From: an uncultured Porphyromonadaceae bacterium
Lineage (GTDB): Bacteria; Bacteroidota; Bacteroidia; Bacteroidales; Muribaculaceae
Direction: 5' to 3'
Length of the DNA stretch: 64,000 nt
Assembly (NCBI GenBank): GCA_902495245.1
Contig: CABUWI010000005.1
Location: 124,001-188,000 of the forward strand
Below are positions 8,309-16,335 of this stretch, in pieces. The notes under the pieces are model-generated. The model had not been told where the DNA came from, did no database searches, and worked only from the letters and a program-made list of their open reading frames with translations. Within the stretch, counting starts at the first letter, position 1. Each line of letters opens with the position of its first letter. The translations under genes were made by a program, and so were the position numbers.

Positions 8309-9835
8309 ATGCAAAAAATCATCATTCTCGACTTCGGTTCGCAGACAACGCAGCTCATCGGCCGCCGCGTGCGCGAACTGAACACCTACTGTGAGATTCT
8401 GCCCTACAACAAATTCCCGTTTGACGACCCCTCGGTCATCGGCGTGATTCTGTCGGGCTCGCCTTTCAGCGTCTATGACGACAAGGCCTTCCGCACCGAC
8501 GTCAACGCCCTGCGCCGCCGCGGGCTGCCGATTCTCGGCATCTGCTATGGCGCGCAGCTCATGGCCCGCGACCTCGGCGGCAACGTCGAAGGCGCCCCCT
8601 CGCGCGAGTATGGCCGCGCACGCCTCGCCTTTGTCGACGGCGCCAACCCCCTGATGCACGCCATCGAACCCGGCGCTCAGGTCTGGATGAGCCATGGCGA
8701 CACCATCACCGCCCTGCCCGAAGGCTTCAGCAAAATCGCCTCTACAGCCGACGTCCCCTTCGCCGCCTATCAGGCCGGCAACGGCGAGAAACTCTGGGGC
8801 GTGCAGTTCCACCCCGAGGTCTACCACAGCGAATGCGGCATGCAGTTGCTGCGCAACTTCGTGGTTGACATCTGCGGCAGCCGCTGCGACTGGAGCGCCG
8901 CCTCGTTCATCGAAAGCACCGTCAGGGAGCTTCGCGAGCAGCTGGGCGACGACAAGGTAGTGCTCGGCCTCTCGGGCGGTGTCGACTCTTCGGTGGCCGC
9001 CGTGCTCCTCAACAAGGCCATCGGCAAGAACCTCACCTGCATCTTCGTTGACCACGGCATGCTGCGCAAAGACGAATTCCGCAACGTCCTGGCCGACTAC
9101 GAATGCCTCGGCCTCAACGTAATCGGCGTCGATGCCTCGGCCGAATTCTTTGCCGAACTCGCCGGAGTTACCGACCCCGAGCGCAAACGCAAAATCATCG
9201 GCAAAGGCTTCATCGACGTCTTCGACCGCGAAGCCCGCAAGGTCAAAGACGTCAAATGGCTCGCCCAGGGCACCATCTATCCCGACTGCATCGAATCCCT
9301 CTCCATCACCGGCACCACCATCAAGAGCCACCACAACGTCGGCGGACTGCCCGAAAAGATGAACCTCAAGCTCTGCGAACCCCTGCGTCTGCTCTTCAAG
9401 GACGAGGTGCGCGCCGTGGGCCGCGAGCTCGGCATTCCCGAACACCTGATTCGCCGCCACCCCTTCCCCGGCCCCGGCCTGGCGGTGCGCATTCTCGGCG
9501 ACATCACCCCCGAGAAAGTGGCCGTGCTACAGGAAGCCGACCATATCTTCATTCAGGGCTTGCGCGACTGGGGTCTGTATGACAAGGTATGGCAGGCCGG
9601 CGCCATACTGCTCCCCGTGCAGAGCGTCGGCGTCATGGGCGACGAGCGCACCTACGAGCGCGCCGTGGCCCTCCGCGCCGTAACCTCTACCGACGCCATG
9701 ACCGCCGACTGGGCCCACCTGCCCTACGAATTCCTGGCCAAGGTCAGCAACGAAATCATAAACAAGGTGCGCGGAGTCAACCGCGTCTGCTACGACATCT
9801 CCTCCAAACCGCCGGCAACAATCGAGTGGGAATAA
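8309..9835 (+). CDS. guaA: GMP synthase (glutamine-hydrolysing)
   Basis: GuaA converts XMP to GMP using ATP and ammonia released from glutamine. The 508-residue protein has an N-terminal class I glutamine amidotransferase domain with nucleophile Cys79 in GICYGAQLM and the His/Glu pair in QFHPEVYHSE. The ATP-pyrophosphatase domain carries the P-loop GLSGGVDSS. The C-terminal dimerisation domain contains RHPFPGPGLAVR and ends YDISSKPPATIEWE, both hallmark sequences. I use ATG 8309; a TTG six bases upstream is possible but unlikely. It stands alone between repeat-rich gaps. Confidence 0.97.
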   Translation: MQKIIILDFGSQTTQLIGRRVRELNTYCEILPYNKFPFDDPSVIGVILSGSPFSVYDDKAFRTDVNALRRRGLPILGICYGAQLMARDLGGNVEGAPSREYGRARLAFVDGANPLMHAIEPGAQVWMSHGDTITALPEGFSKIASTADVPFAAYQAGNGEKLWGVQFHPEVYHSECGMQLLRNFVVDICGSRCDWSAASFIESTVRELREQLGDDKVVLGLSGGVDSSVAAVLLNKAIGKNLTCIFVDHGMLRKDEFRNVLADYECLGLNVIGVDASAEFFAELAGVTDPERKRKIIGKGFIDVFDREARKVKDVKWLAQGTIYPDCIESLSITGTTIKSHHNVGGLPEKMNLKLCEPLRLLFKDEVRAVGRELGIPEHLIRRHPFPGPGLAVRILGDITPEKVAVLQEADHIFIQGLRDWGLYDKVWQAGAILLPVQSVGVMGDERTYERAVALRAVTSTDAMTADWAHLPYEFLAKVSNEIINKVRGVNRVCYDISSKPPATIEWE

Positions 9836-9850
9836 CCCCTCCCGACGTGA

Positions 9851-9879
9851 GGCCGGAGGTTGGAAACCTCCTCTCCAAT
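9851..9879 (-). repeat. REP-like palindrome, family 2, single arm
   Basis: Read on the minus strand this is GGAG, one A, then the stem GGAGGTT, a three-base loop and AACCTCC. The same layout occurs at 12898-12924 and 13044-13071, but there the stem is GGAAGTT/AACTTCC. The paired change from A-T to G-C keeps the hairpin intact. It lies 15 bases after the guaA stop. Confidence 0.7.
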
Positions 9880-9897
9880 ATTAAAAAATGTTAAAAC

Positions 9898-9928
9898 AAG
9901 CGCCGGAATCTTGCGGATTTCGGCGCTT
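9898..9928 (+). terminator. Strong dyad after guaA (terminator or operator)
   Basis: A 13-bp stem with one G-T pair (9898-9910 against 9916-9928) encloses a five-base loop. It could end guaA transcription, but no clear run of T follows. The -33 element of the next promoter (TTG at 9911-9913) lies exactly in the loop, so the dyad could instead be a repressor-binding site. Both readings are inference. Confidence 0.5.
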
Positions 9929-9941
9929 GTCCGTATCTTTG
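9911..9941 (+). promoter_or_regulatory. Bacteroidetes-type promoter for the secreted tail protein gene
   Basis: TTG at 9911-9913, a 20-base spacer, and TATCTTTG at 9934-9941 match the TTTG/TAnnTTTG consensus of the Bacteroidetes primary sigma factor. Transcription would begin near 9948, leaving a leader of about 205 bases before the ATG at 10153. Confidence 0.65.
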
Positions 9942-10152
9942 TGAGCGCAGAAAACGCTATCATCTGTTACCATACTTATTTCAAATGCTTAATAGACTGA
10001 CAATTACCCCCCCGATTGGCGGGCGAAGCGACCGTTAACTGACGGCCGTATAATTGTTGTGTCTCCATTTTTGTCCGCACGGGCTGCCAAGCCCGGGCGC
10101 GCTTCGTCATGCCCATACTTATACTTTTAATCAATAAAACACAAAAAACACA
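9942..10152 (+). other. Long untranslated leader upstream of the tail protein gene
   Basis: The gap between guaA and the next gene is 317 bases. After the dyad and promoter, about 205 bases remain with no convincing reading frame. They include a C-run and GGCGGGCGAAGC near 10003-10030 and a short GC hairpin (CGGGCT, loop, AGCCCG) near 10079-10095. I do not recognise a known riboswitch. It could affect mRNA stability or translation of this secreted protein. Confidence 0.4.
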
Positions 10153-12684
10153 ATGAAAAAACTTTTACTTGTTGCTGCGGCCGCCTTTATCGGTCTATCC
10201 GCATCGGCAGACGTGATTACCACTCTCGACGGTATCACGCTGACTACCGACACAAGCAACCCAACCTACTATTTCATCAAAAATCTGCGCAACCATGCCA
10301 GTCGAGGCCAGACCTATGCTTCGACGCCGAGTGGAACTACGAATTCGAACTACACTCCTGCCTATCAGGGCGGCCAGCAGGTGAAGCTGATGACTACCGA
10401 CGAGCTGAATGCGACAGATGGCCGCTATGACGTAGGTTCGCTGTGGTATTTTGTAAAGGCAGGCGACGACGTTATCGCATCGGAAAAAACATTCCGTCCC
10501 GTAAACATCTATAACGCCTATACCGGTCAGTGCATAAACAATCCTCAAACCGGCACATGGGGCGGTTCTTCTATGGTTTGGTGTCTCGTAGAAAATACCA
10601 GCGATGAACTAACCGGTTTCAGCATCACAACGACGGCAAAGAACCTGGATTCTACCGGTAACAGCTGGAACAATGCAAGCGGCGGTAGCGAACTGATTGG
10701 CTTTTGGTCGGGTAATGATGTCGGCTCTATTTGGGGTGTCGAGACTGTTGATGCAACAAAAGCCGCCGCTACTCTCGCTGCATTTGAGGAATCTAAGGCT
10801 AATGATGATAATGTCGCATTTTCTGCAGGACTTAATGACTTAAAGTCTAAAGGCGACGAGGTCGTATCCAAAATTTCCGGGTCTTTTATTGATGCAACCG
10901 CGTGGAATGCAGCAAAGGCCGCTGCTACTGAAGCTACTGAAGAAAACGTAGTCGCTCTGCGCAATGCGTTCTATACAATGTTCGTTGACGGCAAGCACTT
11001 TACATTCAAGAGCGCTATTGCTAACGAGGGTAATGCAGATGTGCTGGCTAAACCTTATGTCGGCGTAAATGATACTAATGATCGTTCAGTGCGCATTGCC
11101 GATGCAGAAAAGGCAATCTTTACTCTCGAAAAGACCGACGCAGGTTATTATCTCAAAAATGAATACACCGGCAAGTATTTCAAACATGCAACGGCAAATA
11201 ATCAACCGTCTTATCTTGTAGCGACCAAGGCTGAAGCTTCCGTTTATCACTTTGAAACCAACAGTGCCACCCCAGAGAATCAGGTGGGCATTATCTGTGC
11301 AGCCGCCGACCCTAAGGCATTGAATGTTAATAAAGACATTCAGGCTGTTACCCGCTGGAATTTCAATACTGGTACTGCCGGCTCATTCTGGCTCATGGAA
11401 GAAAAGACTGACGTAGAGGCCGCCAAGGCTGCACTGAAAGGTGCAATCGACGTCAAGAGCTCTCTGACGAGTACGGGTAGCGGTGTGGGCCAATATTCTC
11501 TGTCGAAAGGCTCAGCTGACATTATAGCCGCAGCTACTGCAGTTTACGAGAATGCTGACGCTGAAAAGGCTGCTATTGAGGAGGCTGCTGCCTCGGTCAA
11601 TGCAATTGTCCGCACGCTCAATATGCCTGTTGCCGGCCGCTTCTACCGCATTATCGGCAGCAACGGTCAGTATCTCGCAGCAACGGCAACAAACGCCGCC
11701 GGTCGTCAGACCGTAGGCGATGACACAAATGGCGCTGAAACCGTGTACTACTACGATGGACAGCATCTCGTGTCGCTGCGCAACGGCCTCGTACTTGGCA
11801 ACTACACTGACGGTTATAAAGAGTTTGTGCATGTAAACTCGACGGGCGCATCTTCTATCGTATTCAAAGAAGGTCAGGTAGAAGGCAAGTACCTCCTGCA
11901 GACTGCTACCAATGTCGGTGGTAAGGATTTCTTTATCTTCGGCGCAAATAATAATTCTGTCGACCGCGGCTCTCTTGACGCAGGCCTGATTCCTTCTTCA
12001 ACAACGCCGGGCACAACCTCTAATTATCAGGGTTATTTCTGGACAATTGAAGAACTTGCCGAAGGTTCCGGCTCTCGTTGGCTTCCTCTCTATGTAGGAA
12101 CAGACGCAAAGCACGTAACCGTTTATTCTCCCGTTAAATTGACCAACAGCAACAGTCGCATTGCAGAAGTACATACTCTTTATGTAAACTCCGAGAAGAA
12201 TACCGAGCTTGTTAAGACTCCTATTGATGAAAAGGTGATTCCCGCCAATACTCCCTGCTATGTGGTGCTTGCCGACGGTGCTGTTGGTGCAAACGGCAGT
12301 GTATATCTGCCCTTCAACTACACTGATGCAGCTGAACAGGCAAATGATCCTAACGCCCTGACCGGTTCTTTCTACGCTACTCAGAAGGATAGCAGCACAA
12401 GCTACTTCACCGTGGGTGTAGATGAAACAGATTCAGCCGTACGTTTCCTGGCTCACAGTGCCGAATATATTCCCGGCTTCACCGCTCACTATGCAGTAAC
12501 CGAGAATCCCGCCGAGAAGTATGACGTTGTTAGCGAAGAAGATAAAACTTCTACCGGTATCAGCGAGGTAGTTGCCGGCGGCGAGAACGGCGCCAAGGTC
12601 ATCTATGACCTGCAGGGTCGTCGCGTAGCCGACGCTTCGAAGGGCATCTTCATCATCAACGGCGTCAAGACGCTGGTGAAATAA
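10153..12684 (+). CDS. Secreted multidomain protein with C-terminal sorting-like tail
   Basis: Function unknown. The 843-residue protein begins with a signal peptide (MKKLLLVAAAAFIGLSASA). It then has lectin-like stretches of the form YYLKNEYTGKYFKHAT (about residues 334-349) and GRFYRIIGSNGQYLAA (about residues 495-510). Between them lie alanine- and glutamate-rich helical segments resembling FIVAR-type spacers. The last 30 residues, with YDLQGRRV and GIFIINGVKTLVK, form the tail shared by five other proteins in this window. Base composition is lower in GC than in the neighbouring housekeeping genes. It has its own promoter and terminator and is bracketed by family 2 REP-like palindromes. 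Surface glycan binding is a guess. Confidence 0.8.
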   Translation: MKKLLLVAAAAFIGLSASADVITTLDGITLTTDTSNPTYYFIKNLRNHASRGQTYASTPSGTTNSNYTPAYQGGQQVKLMTTDELNATDGRYDVGSLWYFVKAGDDVIASEKTFRPVNIYNAYTGQCINNPQTGTWGGSSMVWCLVENTSDELTGFSITTTAKNLDSTGNSWNNASGGSELIGFWSGNDVGSIWGVETVDATKAAATLAAFEESKANDDNVAFSAGLNDLKSKGDEVVSKISGSFIDATAWNAAKAAATEATEENVVALRNAFYTMFVDGKHFTFKSAIANEGNADVLAKPYVGVNDTNDRSVRIADAEKAIFTLEKTDAGYYLKNEYTGKYFKHATANNQPSYLVATKAEASVYHFETNSATPENQVGIICAAADPKALNVNKDIQAVTRWNFNTGTAGSFWLMEEKTDVEAAKAALKGAIDVKSSLTSTGSGVGQYSLSKGSADIIAAATAVYENADAEKAAIEEAAASVNAIVRTLNMPVAGRFYRIIGSNGQYLAATATNAAGRQTVGDDTNGAETVYYYDGQHLVSLRNGLVLGNYTDGYKEFVHVNSTGASSIVFKEGQVEGKYLLQTATNVGGKDFFIFGANNNSVDRGSLDAGLIPSSTTPGTTSNYQGYFWTIEELAEGSGSRWLPLYVGTDAKHVTVYSPVKLTNSNSRIAEVHTLYVNSEKNTELVKTPIDEKVIPANTPCYVVLADGAVGANGSVYLPFNYTDAAEQANDPNALTGSFYATQKDSSTSYFTVGVDETDSAVRFLAHSAEYIPGFTAHYAVTENPAEKYDVVSEEDKTSTGISEVVAGGENGAKVIYDLQGRRVADASKGIFIINGVKTLVK

Positions 12685-12726
12685 AAACAACCTCAGACTA
12701 CTTGATTAAACTGATGTACATAAGGT

Positions 12727-12763
12727 AGGATATCGATAGACAGATTGATAGGATATCGATAGA
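12727..12763. repeat. 14-bp direct repeat pair
   Basis: AGGATATCGATAGA occurs at 12727-12740 and again at 12750-12763, separated by nine bases. It lies in the 3' untranslated region of the tail protein gene, just before its terminator. ATCGAT makes each copy partly palindromic. The role is unknown; a protein-binding site is possible. Confidence 0.6.
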
Positions 12764-12772
12764 TTGAGATGG

Positions 12773-12806
12773 CCTCCGGCGCCCGTGATGGGTCCCGGAG
12801 GTTTTT
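12773..12806 (+). terminator. Intrinsic terminator of the secreted tail protein gene
   Basis: CCTCCGG at 12773-12779 pairs with CCGGAGG at 12795-12801, and five T follow. It is placed about 90 bases after the stop at 12684. Confidence 0.8.
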
Positions 12807-12814
12807 CGTTTGTT

Positions 12815-12846
12815 GGTTAAGGGTTAAAAGTTAAGGGTTAAAAGTT
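12815..12846. repeat. Tandem array, TTAAGGGTTAAAAGT theme
   Basis: Two near-perfect units of the 15-base theme lie head to tail, directly after the terminator and directly before REP-like palindromes. The gap 12685-13159 (475 bases) holds only this array, the direct repeat, the terminator, the palindromes and a promoter; I see no gene in it. Confidence 0.75.
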
Positions 12847-12859
12847 GCGAGTCGTAGCC

Positions 12860-12990
12860 GGAGCCGCGGATTCTTCCGCGGATCGGTAGCGTCGATGTGG
12901 AGAGGAAGTTTTCAACTTCCGGCCTCGGGGTAGGGGAGCACGGGAGATTGCGGGATTTGTCGACACGGCCGCGGAATAATCCGCGGCTCC
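12860..12990. repeat. REP-like inverted pair, family 3
   Basis: The left arm has GGAG at 12860-12863, then stem CCGCGGA (12864-12870), a four-base loop and TCCGCGG (12875-12881). The right arm is inverted: CCGCGGA 12969-12975, loop, TCCGCGG 12980-12986, then CTCC, which is GGAG on the other strand. Two extra half copies of the form GATTATYCGCGGCTCC follow up to 13022. The pair interleaves with the family 2 pair. Confidence 0.65.
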
Positions 12991-13071
12991 GATTATTCGC
13001 GGCTCCGATTATCCGCGGCTCCCGTCGTGAGCCTTTGCGCCGGGGGCGGAAGTTGGAAACTTCCTCTCCAA
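12898..13071. repeat. REP-like inverted pair, family 2
   Basis: The left arm is at 12898-12924 (GGAG, A, stem GGAAGTT, three-base loop, AACTTCC). An inverted copy lies at 13044-13071, giving outer inverted repeats of about 26 bp around roughly 120 bp. The right arm of the family 3 pair lies inside it. This arrangement suggests successive insertions into one intergenic site. Confidence 0.7.
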
Positions 13072-13114
13072 TCGGCGCGGCTCCAATTTTTTTCTGTTTT
13101 TCGCGAATATTTAG

Positions 13115-13122
13115 TAAATTTG
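13115..13122 (+). promoter_or_regulatory. -7 element before the DUF5606 gene
   Basis: TAAATTTG matches the TAnnTTTG consensus and lies 37 bases before the ATG at 13160. The -33 element is poorly defined: CTG at 13094-13096 gives an 18-base spacer. Confidence 0.55.
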
Positions 13123-13159
13123 CAGTCTAAACGTGAAACTGTAATTTTATTTTAGAGAA

Positions 13160-13564
13160 ATGATTAAAGGAATTCTGAGCATAGCCGGACGTCCCGGCCT
13201 TTATAAACTGTTGCAGTCGGGCCGCGGCTCGCTGATTGTCGAACAGCTCGGCACGGGCAAGCGCCTGCCCGTTCAGCAGCGCGACCGCGTGATTTCGCTG
13301 GCCGACGTGGCCATGTACACCACGGGCGACGACGTCGCTCTGGGCAAGGTGCTGGCGTCGCTGGCCGAGGTTGCGGGTGGCAAGGAGGTCGACGTCAAGG
13401 CCGTCGAGGCCGAGGGTCTTCGCGAGTTTTTCGGCAAGGTTCTGCCCGACTATGACCGCGAGCGCGTTCACATCAGCGACATCAAGAAGCTGCTGACCTG
13501 GTATAACCAGCTCGTGGCCGCCGGCATCACCGACTTCACCGACGCCGACGAAGAAAATTCATAA
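13160..13564 (+). CDS. DUF5606 domain protein
   Basis: A 134-residue soluble protein with the N-terminal pattern MIKGILSIAGRPGLYKLL followed by SLIVEQL, which I associate with the Bacteroidetes-only family DUF5606. The N-terminal 50 residues look like a small SH3-like beta barrel. The C-terminal part, with FFGKVLPDYDRERVHISDIKKLLTWYN, is helical and acidic. No catalytic motif is visible and the function is not known. It has no signal peptide, so it is probably cytoplasmic. A REP-like pair separates it from leuA, so co-transcription is uncertain. Confidence 0.75.
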   Translation: MIKGILSIAGRPGLYKLLQSGRGSLIVEQLGTGKRLPVQQRDRVISLADVAMYTTGDDVALGKVLASLAEVAGGKEVDVKAVEAEGLREFFGKVLPDYDRERVHISDIKKLLTWYNQLVAAGITDFTDADEENS

Positions 13565-13590
13565 TTCATAATTCGCAATTGTAGATATGT

Positions 13591-13686
13591 GTAGGGACGC
13601 ACGGTTCGTGCGTCCGCCCGCAAGAGCCGATGTACATGCCGATTATGCGCCTCAAAATGGCGGACGCACGAGCCGTGCGTCCCTAC
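13591..13686. repeat. REP-like inverted pair, family 1 (locus B)
   Basis: A 96-bp element with 27-bp outer inverted repeats that differ at one position. Each arm starts with GTAG at its outer end and forms the GGACGCACG/CGTGCGTCC hairpin. The centre of about 42 bp is not conserved with the other loci. The right end lies 28 bases before the leuA ATG, so the element is within the leuA upstream region. Confidence 0.85.
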
Positions 13687-13714
13687 GGATACAATTGAAA
13701 AAGCCCTCACAGGA

Positions 13715-15208
13715 ATGAGCGACAGACTTTTTATTTTCGACACCACCCTCAGAGACGGCGAGCAGGTGCCCGGCTGTCAGTTGAACACGGTAGAAAAAAT
13801 CGAGGTGGCCAAGGCCCTCGAGCAGCTGGGGGTTGACGTCATCGAGGCGGGTTTTCCCGTTTCGAGCCCCGGAGATTTCAATTCGGTAGTAGAGATTTCG
13901 AAGGCCGTTACGTGGCCCACGATCTGCGCCCTGACCCGCGCCGTCGAGAACGATATCCGCGTGGCCGCCGAGGCGCTGCAGTATGCCAAACACAAGCGCA
14001 TACACACGGGCATCGGCACGTCTGACTATCACATACGCTATAAGTTCAATTCGTCGCGTGAGGAAATTCTGGAGCGCGCAATCGCCTGCGTCAAGTGTGC
14101 CAAAAAGTATGTCGACGACGTTCAGTTCTATGCCGAAGACGCCGGCCGCACCGACAATGAATATCTGGCGCGGGTAATCGAGGCCGTCATCGCCGCCGGC
14201 GCCACCGTGGTCAACATTCCCGACACCACGGGCTACTGTCTGCCCTCGGAGTTCGGCGCCAAGATCAAATATCTGATGGAAAACGTCAGGGGCATCGACA
14301 AGGTTACCATAGCCACCCACTGCCACAACGACCTGGGCATGGCCACGGCCAACACCGTGGCGGGCGTCATCAACGGCGCGCGCCAGGCCGAGGTTACCAT
14401 CAACGGCATCGGCGAGCGCGCGGGCAACACGAGCCTCGAAGAGGTGGTCATGACCTTCCGCAGCCACAAGGAGCTGGGCATCGACACGAACATCAACGCC
14501 ACGCGCATCACGCCGCTGAGCCGCATGGTGTCGTCGCTCATGAACATGCCCGTGCAGCCCAACAAGGCCATCGTCGGGCGCAACGCGTTTGCCCACAGCA
14601 GCGGCATTCATCAGGACGGCGTGCTGAAGAACCGCGAGAGCTACGAGATTATCGACCCCAAAGACGTCGGCATCGACGAGAACTCAATCGTGCTGACGGC
14701 GCGCAGCGGCCGCGCGGCGCTGAAACACCGTCTGGCCGTTTTGGGCGTGAATCTCGAAAAAGAGGCGCTCGACAAGGCCTATGAGGCATTCCTGCGCCTG
14801 GCCGACAAGAAAAAGGAAATCAACGACGACGACATCTTGATGCTGGCCGGCGAGCATCGCGCCAACCGCCGCATCAAGGTCGATTATCTGCAGGTCAGCT
14901 CGGGCGTGGGCATCAAGTCGGTGGCCTCGGTGGGCCTGGACATCGCCGGCGAGAAGTTCGAGGCATGCGCCTCGGGCAACGGCCCGGTCGACGCGGCCAT
15001 CACGGCCATCAAGCAGATAATACGCCGCAAGATGCTGGTCAAGGAGTTCCTGATCCAGGCCATCAACAAGGGCAGCAACGACGTGGGCAAGGTGCACATG
15101 ACCGTCGAGCACGACGGCAAGCCCTACTACGGCTTCTCGGCCAACACGGACATCATCGCCGCCAGCGCCGAGGCCTTTGTCGACGCCATCAACAAGTTTA
15201 CTGTCTAA
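13715..15208 (+). CDS. leuA: 2-isopropylmalate synthase
   Basis: LeuA condenses acetyl-CoA with 2-oxoisovalerate, the first committed step of leucine synthesis. The 497-residue protein has a DRE-TIM metallolyase barrel with DTTLRDGEQVPG at about residues 9-20 and metal ligands in THCHNDLG (His202 and His204). The segment with NGIGERAGNTSLEE follows, and the C-terminal third (about residues 390-497) fits the LeuA regulatory domain that binds leucine. Citramalate synthase and homocitrate synthase are relatives, but length and motifs fit LeuA. No other leu gene is adjacent, which is unusual. Confidence 0.9.
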   Translation: MSDRLFIFDTTLRDGEQVPGCQLNTVEKIEVAKALEQLGVDVIEAGFPVSSPGDFNSVVEISKAVTWPTICALTRAVENDIRVAAEALQYAKHKRIHTGIGTSDYHIRYKFNSSREEILERAIACVKCAKKYVDDVQFYAEDAGRTDNEYLARVIEAVIAAGATVVNIPDTTGYCLPSEFGAKIKYLMENVRGIDKVTIATHCHNDLGMATANTVAGVINGARQAEVTINGIGERAGNTSLEEVVMTFRSHKELGIDTNINATRITPLSRMVSSLMNMPVQPNKAIVGRNAFAHSSGIHQDGVLKNRESYEIIDPKDVGIDENSIVLTARSGRAALKHRLAVLGVNLEKEALDKAYEAFLRLADKKKEINDDDILMLAGEHRANRRIKVDYLQVSSGVGIKSVASVGLDIAGEKFEACASGNGPVDAAITAIKQIIRRKMLVKEFLIQAINKGSNDVGKVHMTVEHDGKPYYGFSANTDIIAASAEAFVDAINKFTV

Positions 15209-15242
15209 GGCGTTATAAATTCACATAACCAAAACCCGAACC

Positions 15243-16322
15243 ATGAAACGTATATTCAGCTTCCTGCTTCCGCTGGCGGTGGCTCTCGGCGCCTGCTCGC
15301 TGAGCGCCGAGCCGCAGCCGGCCGACGCGCGCACGCAGTTCCGCGTCTACGGCGTCGCCTTCTATAACCTCGAAAACCTGTTCGACACCATCAACTCCAA
15401 CGGCAGCTACGACCTGGAGTTCTCGCCCAAGGGCGCGCGCCAGTGGGACACGCGCAAGTATCAGTCGAAAATTCACAATCTGGCGTTCGCCATTTCGCAG
15501 ATGACGTCGAAAACCACCCCCAAGGGCCCGGCAATCATCGGCGTGAGCGAAATCGAGAATAAGTCGGTGCTCGACGACTTGGTCAACGACCCGCAGATTC
15601 GCGCCTGGAACCTGCAGGTAGTCCACCACGACTCGCCCGACCGCCGCGGCGTTGACGTGGGGCTGCTCTACAATCCGCGTTTCTTCAAGTTCGAGAGCGT
15701 CGAGAACCACCGTCTGGTCATTCCGACCTACGAAACTTTCCGCACGCGCGACCAGATGTGCGTAACCGGCCTGCTGGGCAACCGCCGCGTGTCGGTCATC
15801 GTCAACCACTGGCCCTCACGCCTGGGCGGCCAGGAACAGAGCAGCTGGCTGCGCGAGGCGGCCGCCGCCCTGTCCAAGCAGATTGCCGACAGCGTCTGGG
15901 CCGTCGACCCCGACCGCGGCGTCATCATCATGGGCGACCTCAACGACGACCCCGACGACAAGAGCGTGGCCTCTGTGCTCGGCGCCCGCAAGTCGACCGC
16001 CGGCGTCGGCCCCCACGACTTCTACAACCCCTGGTGGAGCCTGCTGCGCGACAAGGGCATAGGCACTCTGGCCTATAAGGGCGACTGGAACCTCTTCGAC
16101 CAGATAATCATTTCCGGCAATCTGCTCAAGGAAAATGCCGGCGAGGCCGACGTGCAGTTCTTCCGTCAGGTCATTCACAACAAAGACTTCCTGATTGACC
16201 GCGAGGGCAAGCGCCAGGGCTATCCGCTGCGCACGTTCTCGGCCGGCGAGTGGCTCGACGGCTATTCCGACCACTTCCCCACCGAAATCTTCCTGAAACA
16301 GGCTGTCCCCGCCCGCAAATAA
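15243..16322 (+). CDS. Endonuclease/exonuclease/phosphatase family lipoprotein
   Basis: The 359-residue protein has a lipobox-type signal (PLAVALGAC, predicted lipidated Cys19) and an EEP-fold domain. Fold signatures are YNLENLFDT near the N-terminus, the metal-binding glutamate in GVSEIENK, VNHWPSRLGG, GDLNDDPDD and the terminal SDHFP. Such proteins are metal-dependent phosphodiesterases acting on nucleic acids, phosphoinositides or other phosphodiesters; the substrate cannot be read from the sequence. The lipid anchor places it in the periplasm or on the outer membrane. It begins 34 bases after leuA and leads into dut with a 13-base gap. Confidence 0.85.
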   Translation: MKRIFSFLLPLAVALGACSLSAEPQPADARTQFRVYGVAFYNLENLFDTINSNGSYDLEFSPKGARQWDTRKYQSKIHNLAFAISQMTSKTTPKGPAIIGVSEIENKSVLDDLVNDPQIRAWNLQVVHHDSPDRRGVDVGLLYNPRFFKFESVENHRLVIPTYETFRTRDQMCVTGLLGNRRVSVIVNHWPSRLGGQEQSSWLREAAAALSKQIADSVWAVDPDRGVIIMGDLNDDPDDKSVASVLGARKSTAGVGPHDFYNPWWSLLRDKGIGTLAYKGDWNLFDQIIISGNLLKENAGEADVQFFRQVIHNKDFLIDREGKRQGYPLRTFSAGEWLDGYSDHFPTEIFLKQAVPARK

Positions 16323-16335
16323 CCGCACCGCAGCC

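Noticed and set aside
9942..10152. Known riboswitch in the long leader
   Set aside because: No aptamer core that I recognise is present.
12897..13130. Small plus-strand frame in the repeat-rich gap
   Set aside because: It is made of REP-like palindromes and ends over the next promoter.
13591..13686. Intrinsic terminator for the DUF5606 gene
   Set aside because: The hairpins have no T-run after them, and the same element occurs at loci unrelated to gene ends; it is better explained as a REP-like pair.
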